From the NCBI GenBank assembly GCA_023386585.1, contig JAEWJM010000001.1:1-64000 (forward strand): a DNA stretch of 64,000 nucleotides, read 5' to 3'. Within the stretch, counting starts at the first letter, position 1. Each line of letters begins with the position of its first letter. This DNA is from Bacteroidota bacterium (GTDB lineage Bacteria; Bacteroidota; Bacteroidia; Flavobacteriales; Flavobacteriaceae). The notes below the pieces were generated by a model. It had not been told where the DNA came from. It made no database searches and was given only the letters and a program-made list of their open reading frames with translations. This document shows, piece by piece, positions 43,114 through 51,828 of the stretch. The position numbers and the translations under genes are program-made.

Positions 43114-43815
43114 CTATTTTGGGTCGTAATTTCTGTTGGCAAGGGCAACCTTTACGGTTTTGTAATTTTTGCTGACGGATTTCAGCACCTTTTCGCGGAA
43201 GGAAAGTTCAAGCTCATTGTCGACTTGCGAAAGCAGTGAGGCAGCGTCAACGTTGACTTTCTGCACTGCCAAAAGCGGCCGTTGGGATTGTTCGGCAACT
43301 GCCAGCATTTCATCGGCATTTGCAATCTGTGGCTCCTGTGAAATGAGCTTTTCGTTTGAATTTTGCTTTTCTGCAACTGGTGCGGGCTGATTTTGTGCAA
43401 CCAGTTCGCGATCGGAATTTTTTATTGGAAGCTGGACAGCTTTTGAAGATGGCTTTTGTGTTTTTGGAACGCTTTGCGCGACTTGCTGTTCATCAAAATT
43501 TTGGATTGGAGCCGCCTCTTCTATCTTATCGGCGGGCAATTGCGCGGCACCTTTTGGGACTGTATTTTCAATTGCGATTCCTGCCGGAGCTTGCTGCGTT
43601 TTGTGCGATTGCCTAAAAAACACGGTCGCCATTAATAAAAAGCCCACGAACGCAGCGGCTACATACATCCAATTGATGCGAAATACCGGTTTCTTTTCTT
43701 CGGCGACACTCAACATGGCATCCAATCTGTCCCAGGCCGCTGGTGACGGCTCGATTTCGCGTTCATTAAGTTTTGTGCGAAAATTTTCTTCGAGGTTATA
43801 TTCTTGCTTTTTCAT
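43114..43815 (-). CDS. putative membrane-bound anti-sigma factor
   Basis: A 233-residue protein. The cytoplasmic N-terminus of about 45 residues (NLEENFRTKLNEREIEPSPAAWDRLDAML) is of the type found in Bacteroidota anti-sigma-like proteins. A single membrane helix follows (about 47-66, MYVAAAFVGFLLMATVFF), then a Pro/Gln/Ala/Glu-rich low-complexity periplasmic part. It lies 11 nt after the ECF sigma gene, which is the main basis for the call. No zinc-binding HxxxCxxC motif is present. Confidence 0.65.
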   Translation of the reverse strand: MKKQEYNLEENFRTKLNEREIEPSPAAWDRLDAMLSVAEEKKPVFRINWMYVAAAFVGFLLMATVFFRQSHKTQQAPAGIAIENTVPKGAAQLPADKIEEAAPIQNFDEQQVAQSVPKTQKPSSKAVQLPIKNSDRELVAQNQPAPVAEKQNSNEKLISQEPQIANADEMLAVAEQSQRPLLAVQKVNVDAASLLSQVDNELELSFREKVLKSVSKNYKTVKVALANRNYDPK

Positions 43816-43826
43816 AATCTGATATT

Positions 43827-44387
43827 TTAATTGCGGCTCATTTCAAGTTTGCCTGAGCGGCTGATTTGTTCCTGTAGAATCCGCTTTGCATGCGACAGTT
43901 GCGATTTTGACGTTCCTTCATTTATCCCGAGCATGTCGGCGATCTCACGGTGTTTATAACCTTCAATGACATACAGGTTGAAAATCATCTTGTAGCCATC
44001 GGGAAGTCCGTCAATCAGGAGTTGGATATCGTTAACAGTAAGATCGGTTTCGATGTTGTTGCCGCTTTCTTCAACAAAATATTCATCTTCCATAAAGTTG
44101 ACCTTCTTTTGCGCGCGCAGAAACGATATGCATTCGTTGACCATTATCCGGCGGATCCAGCCTTCGAAGCTGCCTTTATTCTCAAAATGTTTCAGGTTGG
44201 TAAAAACTTTCATGAAGGCGGTAATCATCAGATCTTCGGCGTGGTGTACATCTTTCACGTATTGCCGGCAAACGCTCAGCATTTTTGAAGCGAAACGGGA
44301 GTAGATCTTTTGCTGGGCATGGCGGTTATTGTCAACCGCAAGTGCGATGAGTTCTTCCAGTTCCTGATGCAAGTTGATTACCTTCAC
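43827..44387 (-). CDS. ECF-type RNA polymerase sigma factor
   Basis: A 186-residue sigma-70 family protein with only regions 2 and 4. Region 2 is ELIALAVDNNRHAQQKIYSRFASKMLSVCRQYVKDVHHAEDLMITAFMKVFTNLKHF and GSFEGWIRRIMVNECISFLR. Region 4 is LIDGLPDGYKMIFNLYVIEGYKHREIADMLGINEGTSKSQLSHAKRIL. It is followed by a putative anti-sigma and an outer-membrane protein, the usual cell-surface signalling layout. Confidence 0.92.
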   Translation of the reverse strand: MKVINLHQELEELIALAVDNNRHAQQKIYSRFASKMLSVCRQYVKDVHHAEDLMITAFMKVFTNLKHFENKGSFEGWIRRIMVNECISFLRAQKKVNFMEDEYFVEESGNNIETDLTVNDIQLLIDGLPDGYKMIFNLYVIEGYKHREIADMLGINEGTSKSQLSHAKRILQEQISRSGKLEMSRN

Positions 44388-44510
44388 GACTTCTTTTGTT
44401 TCTATGGGTAAAGACGGCAGTGGTTTGAAAATGGTTGCACAAAGGCAAATTTTTTTTTCAAAAAAAAATATAACCTACTGTAAACCAATAGTTATCAAAC
44501 CGAAAAAAAA

Positions 44511-45488
44511 TTAAATCTTTCTGTCGATTACATAATTTACCATCAGCTGAAGCGCCGATTTATAATCCGAATCGGGGAATGTTGCCAGCAATTCGAGAGC
44601 CTCGTCTTTGTATTCCTCCATTTTCCGGCTTGCATAGGTGAGGCCGCCGCGCTCGATCACAAGTGAAATTACCTGTTTCACCCGTTTTTTGTCTTTGTTG
44701 TGGTTTTTAATAGAATTGATCAGCCAATTTTTTTCGTCGCGGCTGCAATTGTTGAGTACGTGAATGAGCGGCAAGGTCATCTTTTGTTCCTTGATATCGA
44801 TTCCGGTTGGTTTTCCGATGGCATCTTCCGTATAATCGAACATATCGTCCTTGATCTGGAAGGCCATCCCGATGAGTTCGCCAAAGAGGCGCATCTTCTC
44901 AACGGTTTCGTCATCCGAAATAACCGATCTCGCACCAAGCGCACAGCAGGAAGCGATTAGTGTCGCCGTTTTCTTGCGGATAATCTCATAATAAACATCT
45001 TCAGTAATGTCGAGTCTTCTTGCCTTTTCGATCTGCAACAGCTCGCCTTCACTCATTTCCCGGACCGCGACCGAAATGATCTTCAAAAGGTCGAAATCGC
45101 CGTAATCGATGGACAGCAAAAGGCCTTTCGATAAAAGATAATCGCCAACAAGCACCGCAATTTTATTTTTCCAAAGCGCATTGATCGAAAAAAAGCCGCG
45201 CCTGCGGTTGCTGTCATCCACAACGTCGTCATGAACAAGAGTCGCAGTATGAATCAGCTCAATTACCGATGCGCCGCGATAGGTTCGTTCGTTAACAGTT
45301 CCGCCCGACACCATTTTGGCAGTCAGGAATACGAACATGGGCCGCATTTGCTTGCCTTTTCGGTTAACGATGTAGTAGGTAATCCTGTTGAGAAGCGCCA
45401 CGCGTGAGGTCATCGCTTCATAGAACTTCTTCTCGAAAAGTTCCATTTCATGATGGATGGGCTCCTTTATTTGCTGGGTGATCTTCAT
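44511..45488 (-). CDS. polyprenyl synthetase family protein
   Basis: A 325-residue trans-prenyltransferase. The first Asp-rich motif is VHDDVVDDSNRRRG, the second FQIKDDMFDYTED, with KGKQMRPMFVFL at the isopentenyl-PP site. Such enzymes make all-trans C30-C40 chains for menaquinone. The residue set fits octaprenyl/solanesyl-type enzymes, but chain length is not readable with confidence. A -7 box lies 7 nt before the ATG, within the short spacer after rlmN. Confidence 0.92.
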   Translation of the reverse strand: MKITQQIKEPIHHEMELFEKKFYEAMTSRVALLNRITYYIVNRKGKQMRPMFVFLTAKMVSGGTVNERTYRGASVIELIHTATLVHDDVVDDSNRRRGFFSINALWKNKIAVLVGDYLLSKGLLLSIDYGDFDLLKIISVAVREMSEGELLQIEKARRLDITEDVYYEIIRKKTATLIASCCALGARSVISDDETVEKMRLFGELIGMAFQIKDDMFDYTEDAIGKPTGIDIKEQKMTLPLIHVLNNCSRDEKNWLINSIKNHNKDKKRVKQVISLVIERGGLTYASRKMEEYKDEALELLATFPDSDYKSALQLMVNYVIDRKI

Positions 45489-45495
45489 TCCGACC

Positions 45496-45503
45496 CAAAT
45501 ATA
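45496..45503 (-). promoter_or_regulatory. -7 element TATATTTG for the polyprenyl synthetase
   Basis: A perfect TAnnTTTG match, 7 nt before the ATG, giving a very short leader. Confidence 0.55.
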
Positions 45504-45520
45504 CTACATTATGGTAAGCG

Positions 45521-46561
45521 TTACGACTTGTTGGCCAACTGTCCGCAGGCGGCGTCGATGTCTTTTCCGCGACTACGTCGTACTTTCACCACAATGTTGT
45601 TCGCTTCCAATGCGTTGATGTAGGTATTTATCGCCTCCTCGGACGCCTGTTGGAACCGGTCGTCTTCGATGCTGTTGTATTCGATTAAATTGACCTTGCA
45701 CGGAACGTATTTACAAAACCGGACCAGGGCTGCGATTGAAGCCGGATCGTCGTTGATACCTTTCCAAACCACATATTCGTAAGTAATCTTGCTTCGCGTC
45801 TTGTCGTACCAATATTGCAATGCTTCACGAAGGTCGGCGAGAGGGAAATTTTTGCTGAACGGCATGATCTCGGATCGGATTTCATCGATTGCCGAATGAA
45901 GGGACACCGCGAGCTTGAACTTTGCGCCATCGTCTGCAAGCTTTTTGATCATTTTCGGTATTCCCGAAGTCGAGACCGTAATGCGCTTTGGCGACATTCC
46001 GAGTCCTTCCGGCGCAGTGATCTTTTCAATTGCCGACAGCACATTGTTGTAGTTCATAAGCGGTTCGCCCATTCCCATAAACACTATGTTCGAAAGCGGC
46101 CGGTTGTGGTAAAGCCGGCTTTCGGAATCAATTGCAACAACCTGGTCATAAATCTCATCGGGATTGAGGTTTCGCATCCGTTTGAGCCGTGCGGTTGCGC
46201 AAAAGTTGCAATCCAGGCTGCAGCCAACCTGACTCGAAACGCACGCTGTCGTCCGGGCATTTGTCGGTATCAAAACCGATTCAACGACGAGGCCGTCATG
46301 CAGCCTCACGGCATTTTTAACGGTTCCGTCAGAACTGCGTTGCATTTGATCGACCTTGATGTGGTTGATGACAAAATTCTGATCGAGCATCTGCCGCGTT
46401 TCCTTGCCCACATTTGTCATATCGTCAAACGAATGCGCGCCTTTCGCCCAAAGCCATTCATAAACCTGGTTTCCGCGAAATGCCTTATCGCCATTGGCCA
46501 CAAAAAAATCACGCAACTGGTCGCGCGTCAATGATCGAATGTCTTTTTTTTGGGTTTCCAT
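45521..46561 (-). CDS. rlmN: 23S rRNA (adenine(2503)-C(2))-methyltransferase RlmN
   Basis: A 346-residue radical-SAM enzyme methylating A2503 of 23S rRNA and A37 of some tRNAs. The 4Fe-4S motif CSLDCNFC (Cys114, Cys118, Cys121) is preceded by CVSSQVG. FMGMGEPLMNYNNVL and RITVSTSGI are seen, and the methyl-carrying Cys339 lies in DAACGQLANKS. The cfr-type relatives differ in this C-terminal segment. Confidence 0.96.
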   Translation of the reverse strand: METQKKDIRSLTRDQLRDFFVANGDKAFRGNQVYEWLWAKGAHSFDDMTNVGKETRQMLDQNFVINHIKVDQMQRSSDGTVKNAVRLHDGLVVESVLIPTNARTTACVSSQVGCSLDCNFCATARLKRMRNLNPDEIYDQVVAIDSESRLYHNRPLSNIVFMGMGEPLMNYNNVLSAIEKITAPEGLGMSPKRITVSTSGIPKMIKKLADDGAKFKLAVSLHSAIDEIRSEIMPFSKNFPLADLREALQYWYDKTRSKITYEYVVWKGINDDPASIAALVRFCKYVPCKVNLIEYNSIEDDRFQQASEEAINTYINALEANNIVVKVRRSRGKDIDAACGQLANKS

Positions 46562-46566
46562 CGGTG

Positions 46567-46574
46567 CAAATTTA
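46567..46574 (-). promoter_or_regulatory. -7 element TAAATTTG for rlmN
   Basis: A perfect TAnnTTTG match 5 nt before the rlmN ATG, so the mRNA is probably leaderless or nearly so. Confidence 0.6.
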
Positions 46575-46606
46575 AGTCAAAATGCGCAGAATACGTGGGT
46601 GTTTCG

Positions 46607-46614
46607 TAAGTTTG
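46607..46614 (+). promoter_or_regulatory. -7 element TAAGTTTG for the O-methyltransferase
   Basis: A perfect TAnnTTTG match, divergent from the rlmN box, 33 nt before the O-methyltransferase ATG. Confidence 0.6.
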
Positions 46615-46647
46615 CGTTGAACCGAAAACGCAAAAAACAGACAAATC

Positions 46648-47289
46648 ATGCATTTCATTTCGAGTGAACTTGAAGATTACATTGCCGCGCATTCGGAACC
46701 GGAACCGGAACTGCTTGCTGCGTTGGACCGCGAAACACATTTGAAAGTGCTGCAGCCGCGAATGCTCAGCGGACATTTCCAAGGGCGTGTTTTGAGTCTG
46801 CTTTCGAAACTCGTTCGTCCGACTAACATCCTCGAAATCGGGACCTACACCGGCTATTCGGCACTTTGCCTTTGCGAAGGCCTGCAGCAGGAAGGCCGAC
46901 TCCATACAATAGACATCAAGGAAGAGTTGTACGATTTCCAAAGAAAATATTTCGACCGATCACCGTGGGGTAAGCAGATTGACCAGCATCTCGGCGACGC
47001 GACAGTAATTATTCCGACGCTGGATTTAAAGTTCGATCTAGTGTTTATCGACGCGGACAAGGAAAACTACATCAACTATTTCAAACTTGTGGTTCCTAAA
47101 ATGAATAAGGGCGGAATTATAGTATCGGATAACGTGCTGTGGAGCGGGAAAATTCTGGAGCCTGTCAAACCGAACGACAAAAGCACGCAAATACTACTGG
47201 AATACAATAAGCTGCTTAAGGAAGATCCACGAGTTGAAACCGTTTTGCTGCCTATCCGCGACGGGCTAACCGTTAGTCGGGTTATCTAG
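46648..47289 (+). CDS. SAM-dependent O-methyltransferase, caffeoyl-CoA OMT type
   Basis: A 213-residue class I methyltransferase. The SAM loop is ILEIGTYTGYSALCLCEGL, motif II/III is LVFIDADKENYINYFKLVVPKMNKGGIIVSDNVLWSGKI, and the end RDGLTVSRVI is typical of this group. The FIDADK Asp and DN pair are the metal ligands in caffeoyl-CoA OMTs. Substrate in bacteria is unknown. The 3' end overlaps the convergent phosphatase gene by 24 nt. Confidence 0.93.
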   Translation: MHFISSELEDYIAAHSEPEPELLAALDRETHLKVLQPRMLSGHFQGRVLSLLSKLVRPTNILEIGTYTGYSALCLCEGLQQEGRLHTIDIKEELYDFQRKYFDRSPWGKQIDQHLGDATVIIPTLDLKFDLVFIDADKENYINYFKLVVPKMNKGGIIVSDNVLWSGKILEPVKPNDKSTQILLEYNKLLKEDPRVETVLLPIRDGLTVSRVI

Positions 47290-47859
47290 GTTTTCCTTCT
47301 GCGGAAAAAATCGGTTACGCAAAAATCGGTAGAGCTGGTAAATCAGGGTTGCGGTAAAAATTCCCCAGATATATCCACACAAAATATCCAACGGATAGTG
47401 AAGACCAAGGTAAATCCTGCTATAAGCAAAAATAAGCGGCCAGATGAAGATAATTCCCATATACTTCACGTAACGGCGCATTACCAGGAAAAGAAAAAAG
47501 GCAACCGACATCGAGTTGGCGGCGTGACCGGAAAAAAAGCTAAAGGAATTTCGCGATTGGACAACGCGCATGAGATGAGCCAGCTCGGGCGTGCTGCCGG
47601 GACGCAATCGATGGAAGTAATTTTTTACGATGTTCGTGGTCTGATCGGTAAAGGTGAGCTGAACGGTAACAAGAATGAATAGCAGAAGCGCGTGTTTCCA
47701 TCCGAGATGCCGGAACAAAAGATAGGCAATCACAATGAAAACAGGAACCCAGCACACTTGCTTGGTGATGAGAAGCCAGAAGGAATCCCACCTTTCCGAC
47801 CCGAGGCCGTTCAGAAAAAGGAAAAGTTCCTTGTCGATTTCAAGGATGTTCTTTAACAT
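47266..47859 (-). CDS. PAP2 family membrane phosphatase
   Basis: A 197-residue polytopic protein with the complete three-part PAP2 signature: KNYFHRLRP, FFSGHAANS and YSRIYLGLHYPLDI. Such enzymes dephosphorylate lipid or undecaprenyl pyrophosphates on the outer face of the inner membrane. Undecaprenyl-PP recycling is a reasonable guess. Its start abuts the tatA stop, so it is co-transcribed with tatA. Confidence 0.92.
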   Translation of the reverse strand: MLKNILEIDKELFLFLNGLGSERWDSFWLLITKQVCWVPVFIVIAYLLFRHLGWKHALLLFILVTVQLTFTDQTTNIVKNYFHRLRPGSTPELAHLMRVVQSRNSFSFFSGHAANSMSVAFFLFLVMRRYVKYMGIIFIWPLIFAYSRIYLGLHYPLDILCGYIWGIFTATLIYQLYRFLRNRFFPQKENLDNPTNG

Positions 47860-48267
47860 TTAGCTCTGGCGTTTAATTGGCCCTTCCACCGGAATATCGG
47901 TTGCAGGTGGCAGAGTTGCCCCGTCTTCGTTAACGGCAGCTTCCATCTTAGCAAGTTTCTCGCGAAGAAGCTCTATTTCGGTTTTTATCGGATCGGTTGA
48001 AGAATTTGCGTTTTCATTCACCATTCTTGTAAAGCCTTCTTTGGCTTTGTTGATTTCTTCCGATATCCCGCCGGTAAGTTCTTTCAAATCGAGACCGCCG
48101 TCACGGGCACTATTGTGGATTTCACTTTTGATATCATTGGTCGCATTTTTCAGCTGCGCCATTCCTTTTCCAAGTGTTCGGGCAATTTCTGGAATTTTAT
48201 CGGACCCGAAAAATATCAGGATGATAAACAGGATAAAAATGAATTCGCCACCACCGATTCCAAACAT
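47860..48267 (-). CDS. tatA: twin-arginine translocase subunit TatA/TatB
   Basis: A 135-residue protein starting MFGIGGGEFIFILF. The membrane helix (about 6-20) with conserved GSDKIPEIARTLGKGM hinge and amphipathic helix is diagnostic. A charged tail (LREKLAKMEAAVNED) runs to the end and is longer than TatA usually has, so a TatB-like role is possible. The longer reading from 48291 begins inside a -7 box (48289-48296) and is rejected. Confidence 0.92.
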   Translation of the reverse strand: MFGIGGGEFIFILFIILIFFGSDKIPEIARTLGKGMAQLKNATNDIKSEIHNSARDGGLDLKELTGGISEEINKAKEGFTRMVNENANSSTDPIKTEIELLREKLAKMEAAVNEDGATLPPATDIPVEGPIKRQS

Positions 48268-48288
48268 AACAAAACTATTAAGCAGCAG

Positions 48289-48296
48289 CAAAGTTA
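48289..48296 (-). promoter_or_regulatory. -7 element TAACTTTG for tatA
   Basis: A perfect TAnnTTTG match on the minus strand, 21 nt before the preferred tatA start. Confidence 0.55.
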
Positions 48297-48334
48297 CAAA
48301 GTTGCCCTGCGGAAAGCATTACATTAACAATAAA

Positions 48335-50578
48335 TTAGTCGAATTTAGATTTGGTTTCGGTTTTCGGCCATTCATTGTTCGTCACGTCAATATCGGCAGT
48401 TTCCAGTTCAGGATCGATAGTAATCTTTGAAATTTCCTTTGCGGTTGCAAACGTCCGGATCACCTCAGCATCATTCATCCGCCAGATTTGCGCAGGGAAA
48501 ACTTGTCTTTCAGTAGTTCCGTCGGTGAACGTCAACTGTACAATGATTGGCATCACGAGTCCGCCCGGCTTGTTGAACGTCACCTGGTAAAAGAACTTCG
48601 GATTGGCCAGCTTTGCTCGTTCTTCAGGTGAAAAGGTAGTCTGAAGGTATTCATCGAGTGGCTTCACACTGCTGATATCAAGCGCTTTCGCGACTTCAGG
48701 CTTCACATCATCAGTTTTATCGGCGATCATGTAAACCATCGGACCGTTTGCAGCGGCACGACGGCGGCGGCCTTCATTCTGGCCCGCAGCCTTGTAATCT
48801 TTTGGCGGCTCTGCACTCACGAAATATTGCTTCACTTCCTTGATCCCGATGTCATTGAAATCGGTTGTATAGAACCAACCTCGCCAAAACCAATCCAGAT
48901 CGACACCGGAAGCGTCTTCCATTGTGCGGAAGAAATCCTCGGGCGTGGGATGCTTGAATTTCCAGCGGTTCGCGTACATTTTAAAAGCGTAATCAAAAAG
49001 ATCGTGACCCATAATCGTTTCCCGCAGTATGTTGAGCCCGGCCGCCGGTTTCCCGTAGGCATTGTTGCCAAATTGTCTGATGCTTTCCGAGTTGGTCATG
49101 ATCGGTTCGAGCCTGCTTTGGTCGCCGCTCATATAAGGAACGATCAGTTTCGCCGGGCCGCGGCTGACGGGAAATGCAGGATCCCACGCAATTTCTGCCA
49201 GGTATTCCATAAACGTGTTAAGGCCTTCGTCCATCCAGGTCCACTGCCGTTCATCGGAATTGACGATCATCGGGAAAAAGTTATGTCCGACTTCATGAAT
49301 TATCACGCCCATCATTCCGAATTTGGTCCGATCGGTGTATTTGCCGGTTTCATCAGGCCGGCCGAAATTCCAGCAGATCATCGGGTATTCCATTCCCTGG
49401 TCCTGTGCGTTTACGGAGACTGCTTTCGGATATGGAAAATCGAAAGTGTGGCTTGAGTAGCTTTTTAGCGTATGCGCAACGACTCGGGTTGAATATTCTT
49501 CCCAAAGCGGATTTCCTTCCTTCGGATACAGCGATACTGCCATGACGTCTTTTCCGCCCAGCTTCACTGCCATCATATCGCAAATGAATTTACGCGAGGT
49601 CGAAATCCCGAAATCACGCACACTTGTCGCCTTGAATTTCCAAGTTTTCTTCTTGTCGGAAAAACCTTTTTCGCGCTGCTCGGCTTCGGCCTGCGTAGCA
49701 ATTATGACAGGCTTATCGTATGACTTTTCGGCCTGCGCGTATCGGGCAAGCTGTTCGGCAGTATAAACTTCCTTGCGATTTTGAAGAACCCCGGTCGCTT
49801 CCATAAAATGGTCGGCGGGAACGGTGATGCTGACATCGAAATTGCCAAATGGCAGCGCAAACTCGCCACTTCCCCAGAATTGCATGTTTTGCCAGCCTTC
49901 GACGTCGTTATAAACCGCCATCCGCGGATAAAACTGCGCAATAACATAGAGGTTGTTGCCGTCTTTGTCGAAGTGTTCGTATCCGGAACGGCCGCCATCG
50001 ATCATGTAATTATTGATGTTATACCACCATTTTACAGAAAAACTGACTGACTCGCCGTGCTTCAATGGTTTCGGAAGATCGATTCGCATCATCGTTTCAT
50101 TGATCGTGTACGGCAGCGGTTTCCCCGCCGCATCTTTTACGTATTCGATCTTAAATCCGCCGTCAAATTTCTGTTCGAGGTAATTTCGGGAAAAAGATCC
50201 GACCGAAATTGCAGTTGGCGCTGTTGTATTCTGCACCAATGGCGATTTTGATGTCCGCGCAATCTGGTTCTGGTCGAGTTGCATCCAAAGATACTCGAGC
50301 TGTTCTTTTGCATTGTTGTGGTAAGTCACCGTTTCGGTTCCTGACAGCCGCGCATTTTTATCGTCAAGCTCAACGTTCATTACATAATCGGCTTGCTGCT
50401 GATAATATTCCGGACCCGGCGCACCGGAGGCCGTGCGGTACATATTCGGTGTTGCCAGTTCGGTATACATCTGGCGGAATTTGTTGTTATCGGTGTGGCC
50501 GCCTTCTTTCGTTTTCGGAGTTTCCTGTGCGGCCATTGGAAGTGCTGCGAGCAACAGCAGTGCGGATATCTTTCTCAT
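48335..50578 (-). CDS. M1 family aminopeptidase-like metalloprotease
   Basis: A 747-residue exported zinc peptidase (signal peptide to AAQET). An N-terminal beta domain (about 60-300) is followed by the gluzincin catalytic domain. HEVGH (His428, Glu429, His432) and the third ligand Glu451 in WMDEGLNTF have the exact 18-residue spacing of M1 enzymes. The GAMEN exopeptidase motif appears as QGMEYP. The C-terminal part (PPKDYKAAGQNEGRRRRAA) is less conserved. It is the last gene of a four-gene group with DUF6702 and two carboxypeptidase-regulatory proteins. Confidence 0.93.
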   Translation of the reverse strand: MRKISALLLLAALPMAAQETPKTKEGGHTDNNKFRQMYTELATPNMYRTASGAPGPEYYQQQADYVMNVELDDKNARLSGTETVTYHNNAKEQLEYLWMQLDQNQIARTSKSPLVQNTTAPTAISVGSFSRNYLEQKFDGGFKIEYVKDAAGKPLPYTINETMMRIDLPKPLKHGESVSFSVKWWYNINNYMIDGGRSGYEHFDKDGNNLYVIAQFYPRMAVYNDVEGWQNMQFWGSGEFALPFGNFDVSITVPADHFMEATGVLQNRKEVYTAEQLARYAQAEKSYDKPVIIATQAEAEQREKGFSDKKKTWKFKATSVRDFGISTSRKFICDMMAVKLGGKDVMAVSLYPKEGNPLWEEYSTRVVAHTLKSYSSHTFDFPYPKAVSVNAQDQGMEYPMICWNFGRPDETGKYTDRTKFGMMGVIIHEVGHNFFPMIVNSDERQWTWMDEGLNTFMEYLAEIAWDPAFPVSRGPAKLIVPYMSGDQSRLEPIMTNSESIRQFGNNAYGKPAAGLNILRETIMGHDLFDYAFKMYANRWKFKHPTPEDFFRTMEDASGVDLDWFWRGWFYTTDFNDIGIKEVKQYFVSAEPPKDYKAAGQNEGRRRRAAANGPMVYMIADKTDDVKPEVAKALDISSVKPLDEYLQTTFSPEERAKLANPKFFYQVTFNKPGGLVMPIIVQLTFTDGTTERQVFPAQIWRMNDAEVIRTFATAKEISKITIDPELETADIDVTNNEWPKTETKSKFD

Positions 50579-50594
50579 ATCTTGAGTTGAATTT

Positions 50595-51098
50595 CTAAAT
50601 TTTTATGGTTCCCGAAGGACTGTCGGAAGTAAGCAATAGGCTGCTTTTCTTGCCGTAAATGTTCGTTTGTATGATATTTTGTTGTTCCGTTACAAGGTCG
50701 AAAAGCAATTTGTTTTGTATTTCCAGTGATTTGACCTGAGAAACTTCGCGGATGCTGTAATAACAAATTAAAACATTGTTCTCAATTTCGCTTGACCGAT
50801 AAACCAAAGGGCGACGCTTGCCATTGATTTCGATTGTAAAATTCGCGTCGATATATTTTTTCATCAGTTCAATATCCTGATCGGTTTGACCCTGATCAGC
50901 GACATGCACCGGGCGTCCGTATTTTTTTTCGAGGGCCTTGTTCAGGTCATCGATAAAGATTCGTGAAGTAATTTCCATTGTCTGTTTTCCCTGGTTGTAA
51001 TTGATCTGGAAAATAGCAACGTAAAATTTATGCGCCGCGAACGAACTGGCAGTCACTACCAGAATCAGCGCAAAAAAAGCAGTAAAAAACCTTCTCAT
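50595..51098 (-). CDS. DUF6702 family protein
   Basis: A 167-residue exported protein (signal peptide to SSFAAHKFY). The start of the mature part, HKFYVAIFQINYN, and the segment LEITSRIFIDDLNKALEKKYG (here MEITSRIFIDDL) fit DUF6702, a Bacteroidota family usually encoded next to an M1 peptidase, as here (16 nt upstream). The rest is beta-rich. Function unknown. Confidence 0.8.
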   Translation of the reverse strand: MRRFFTAFFALILVVTASSFAAHKFYVAIFQINYNQGKQTMEITSRIFIDDLNKALEKKYGRPVHVADQGQTDQDIELMKKYIDANFTIEINGKRRPLVYRSSEIENNVLICYYSIREVSQVKSLEIQNKLLFDLVTEQQNIIQTNIYGKKSSLLLTSDSPSGTIKI

Positions 51099-51111
51099 TT
51101 TTCAAATATAA

Positions 51112-51828
51112 TTATTTAAAGACTGACGACATCAACTGTTTGTAGGAAGTTGCCAGTTTTGCAGCCTCGAACTTCATCAGCGGTTTGTTCTTCGCACGAA
51201 GTTGCATCACGAACGCCTCATCATCGATCAAATAGCGCTTGAAGTCGCCGACGTAAGCTTCCGGAATGCCAAGCTGATCCGTGTAAAACGAATCTTCAAA
51301 CGTAATTTCAAGCCTCGCCAGCAGTCGTTCTTTTAGTTCAACATCGACCTCTTTTTTTAGCATTGTCGTTCGACCCGACATCCAGTTCACCAACGGATCA
51401 AGAACGCCTGCTTTGGCGGTATAAAGCTTTCTTTCGGCCGGGGTGAACTTTTTATGGTCTTTGTGCATTTTCAGCAGATCGTCAGGAATGGCGCGCTGCG
51501 TGATGATAACTTCTTCCAGCTGGATTGGTTTCGAAACCATCGTAATCAGGATTTCCGATTTTTGAAGATCATCGGGCTGGACCGTGTAATGGCGGTATTC
51601 AAAAGTTTCTTTTTGCAGAAATAACACATCGCCGGTTTTGGCAGCAATAATGAAATCGCCATTGAAGGCGGTTGTGGCCGACTTCTCATTGGTCAGATTC
51701 ACGACATTGATGCGGTTCACCGAAGTCGAATCGGCGGAAATTACCCTGAAATGCAGCTTCATGTCCTGTGCGAAAAGCGATGCCGACAGCAGCAGGAAAG
51801 CCGCGATGATAAAATTATTTCTTTTCAA
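51112..51828 (-). CDS. carboxypeptidase-like regulatory domain protein, copy 2
   Basis: A 238-residue exported protein (signal peptide to SLFAQD). The beta-sandwich of the CarboxypepD_reg-like type (about 22-110: FRVISADSTSVNRINVVNLTNEKSATTAFNGDFIIAAKTGD) is followed by a helical domain. That domain shares GRTTMLKKEVDVELKERLLARLE and FEDSFYTDQLGIPEAYV with the neighbour upstream. The two genes overlap by 14 nt and are a tandem duplication. Function unknown. Confidence 0.8.
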   Translation of the reverse strand: MKRNNFIIAAFLLLSASLFAQDMKLHFRVISADSTSVNRINVVNLTNEKSATTAFNGDFIIAAKTGDVLFLQKETFEYRHYTVQPDDLQKSEILITMVSKPIQLEEVIITQRAIPDDLLKMHKDHKKFTPAERKLYTAKAGVLDPLVNWMSGRTTMLKKEVDVELKERLLARLEITFEDSFYTDQLGIPEAYVGDFKRYLIDDEAFVMQLRAKNKPLMKFEAAKLATSYKQLMSSVFK

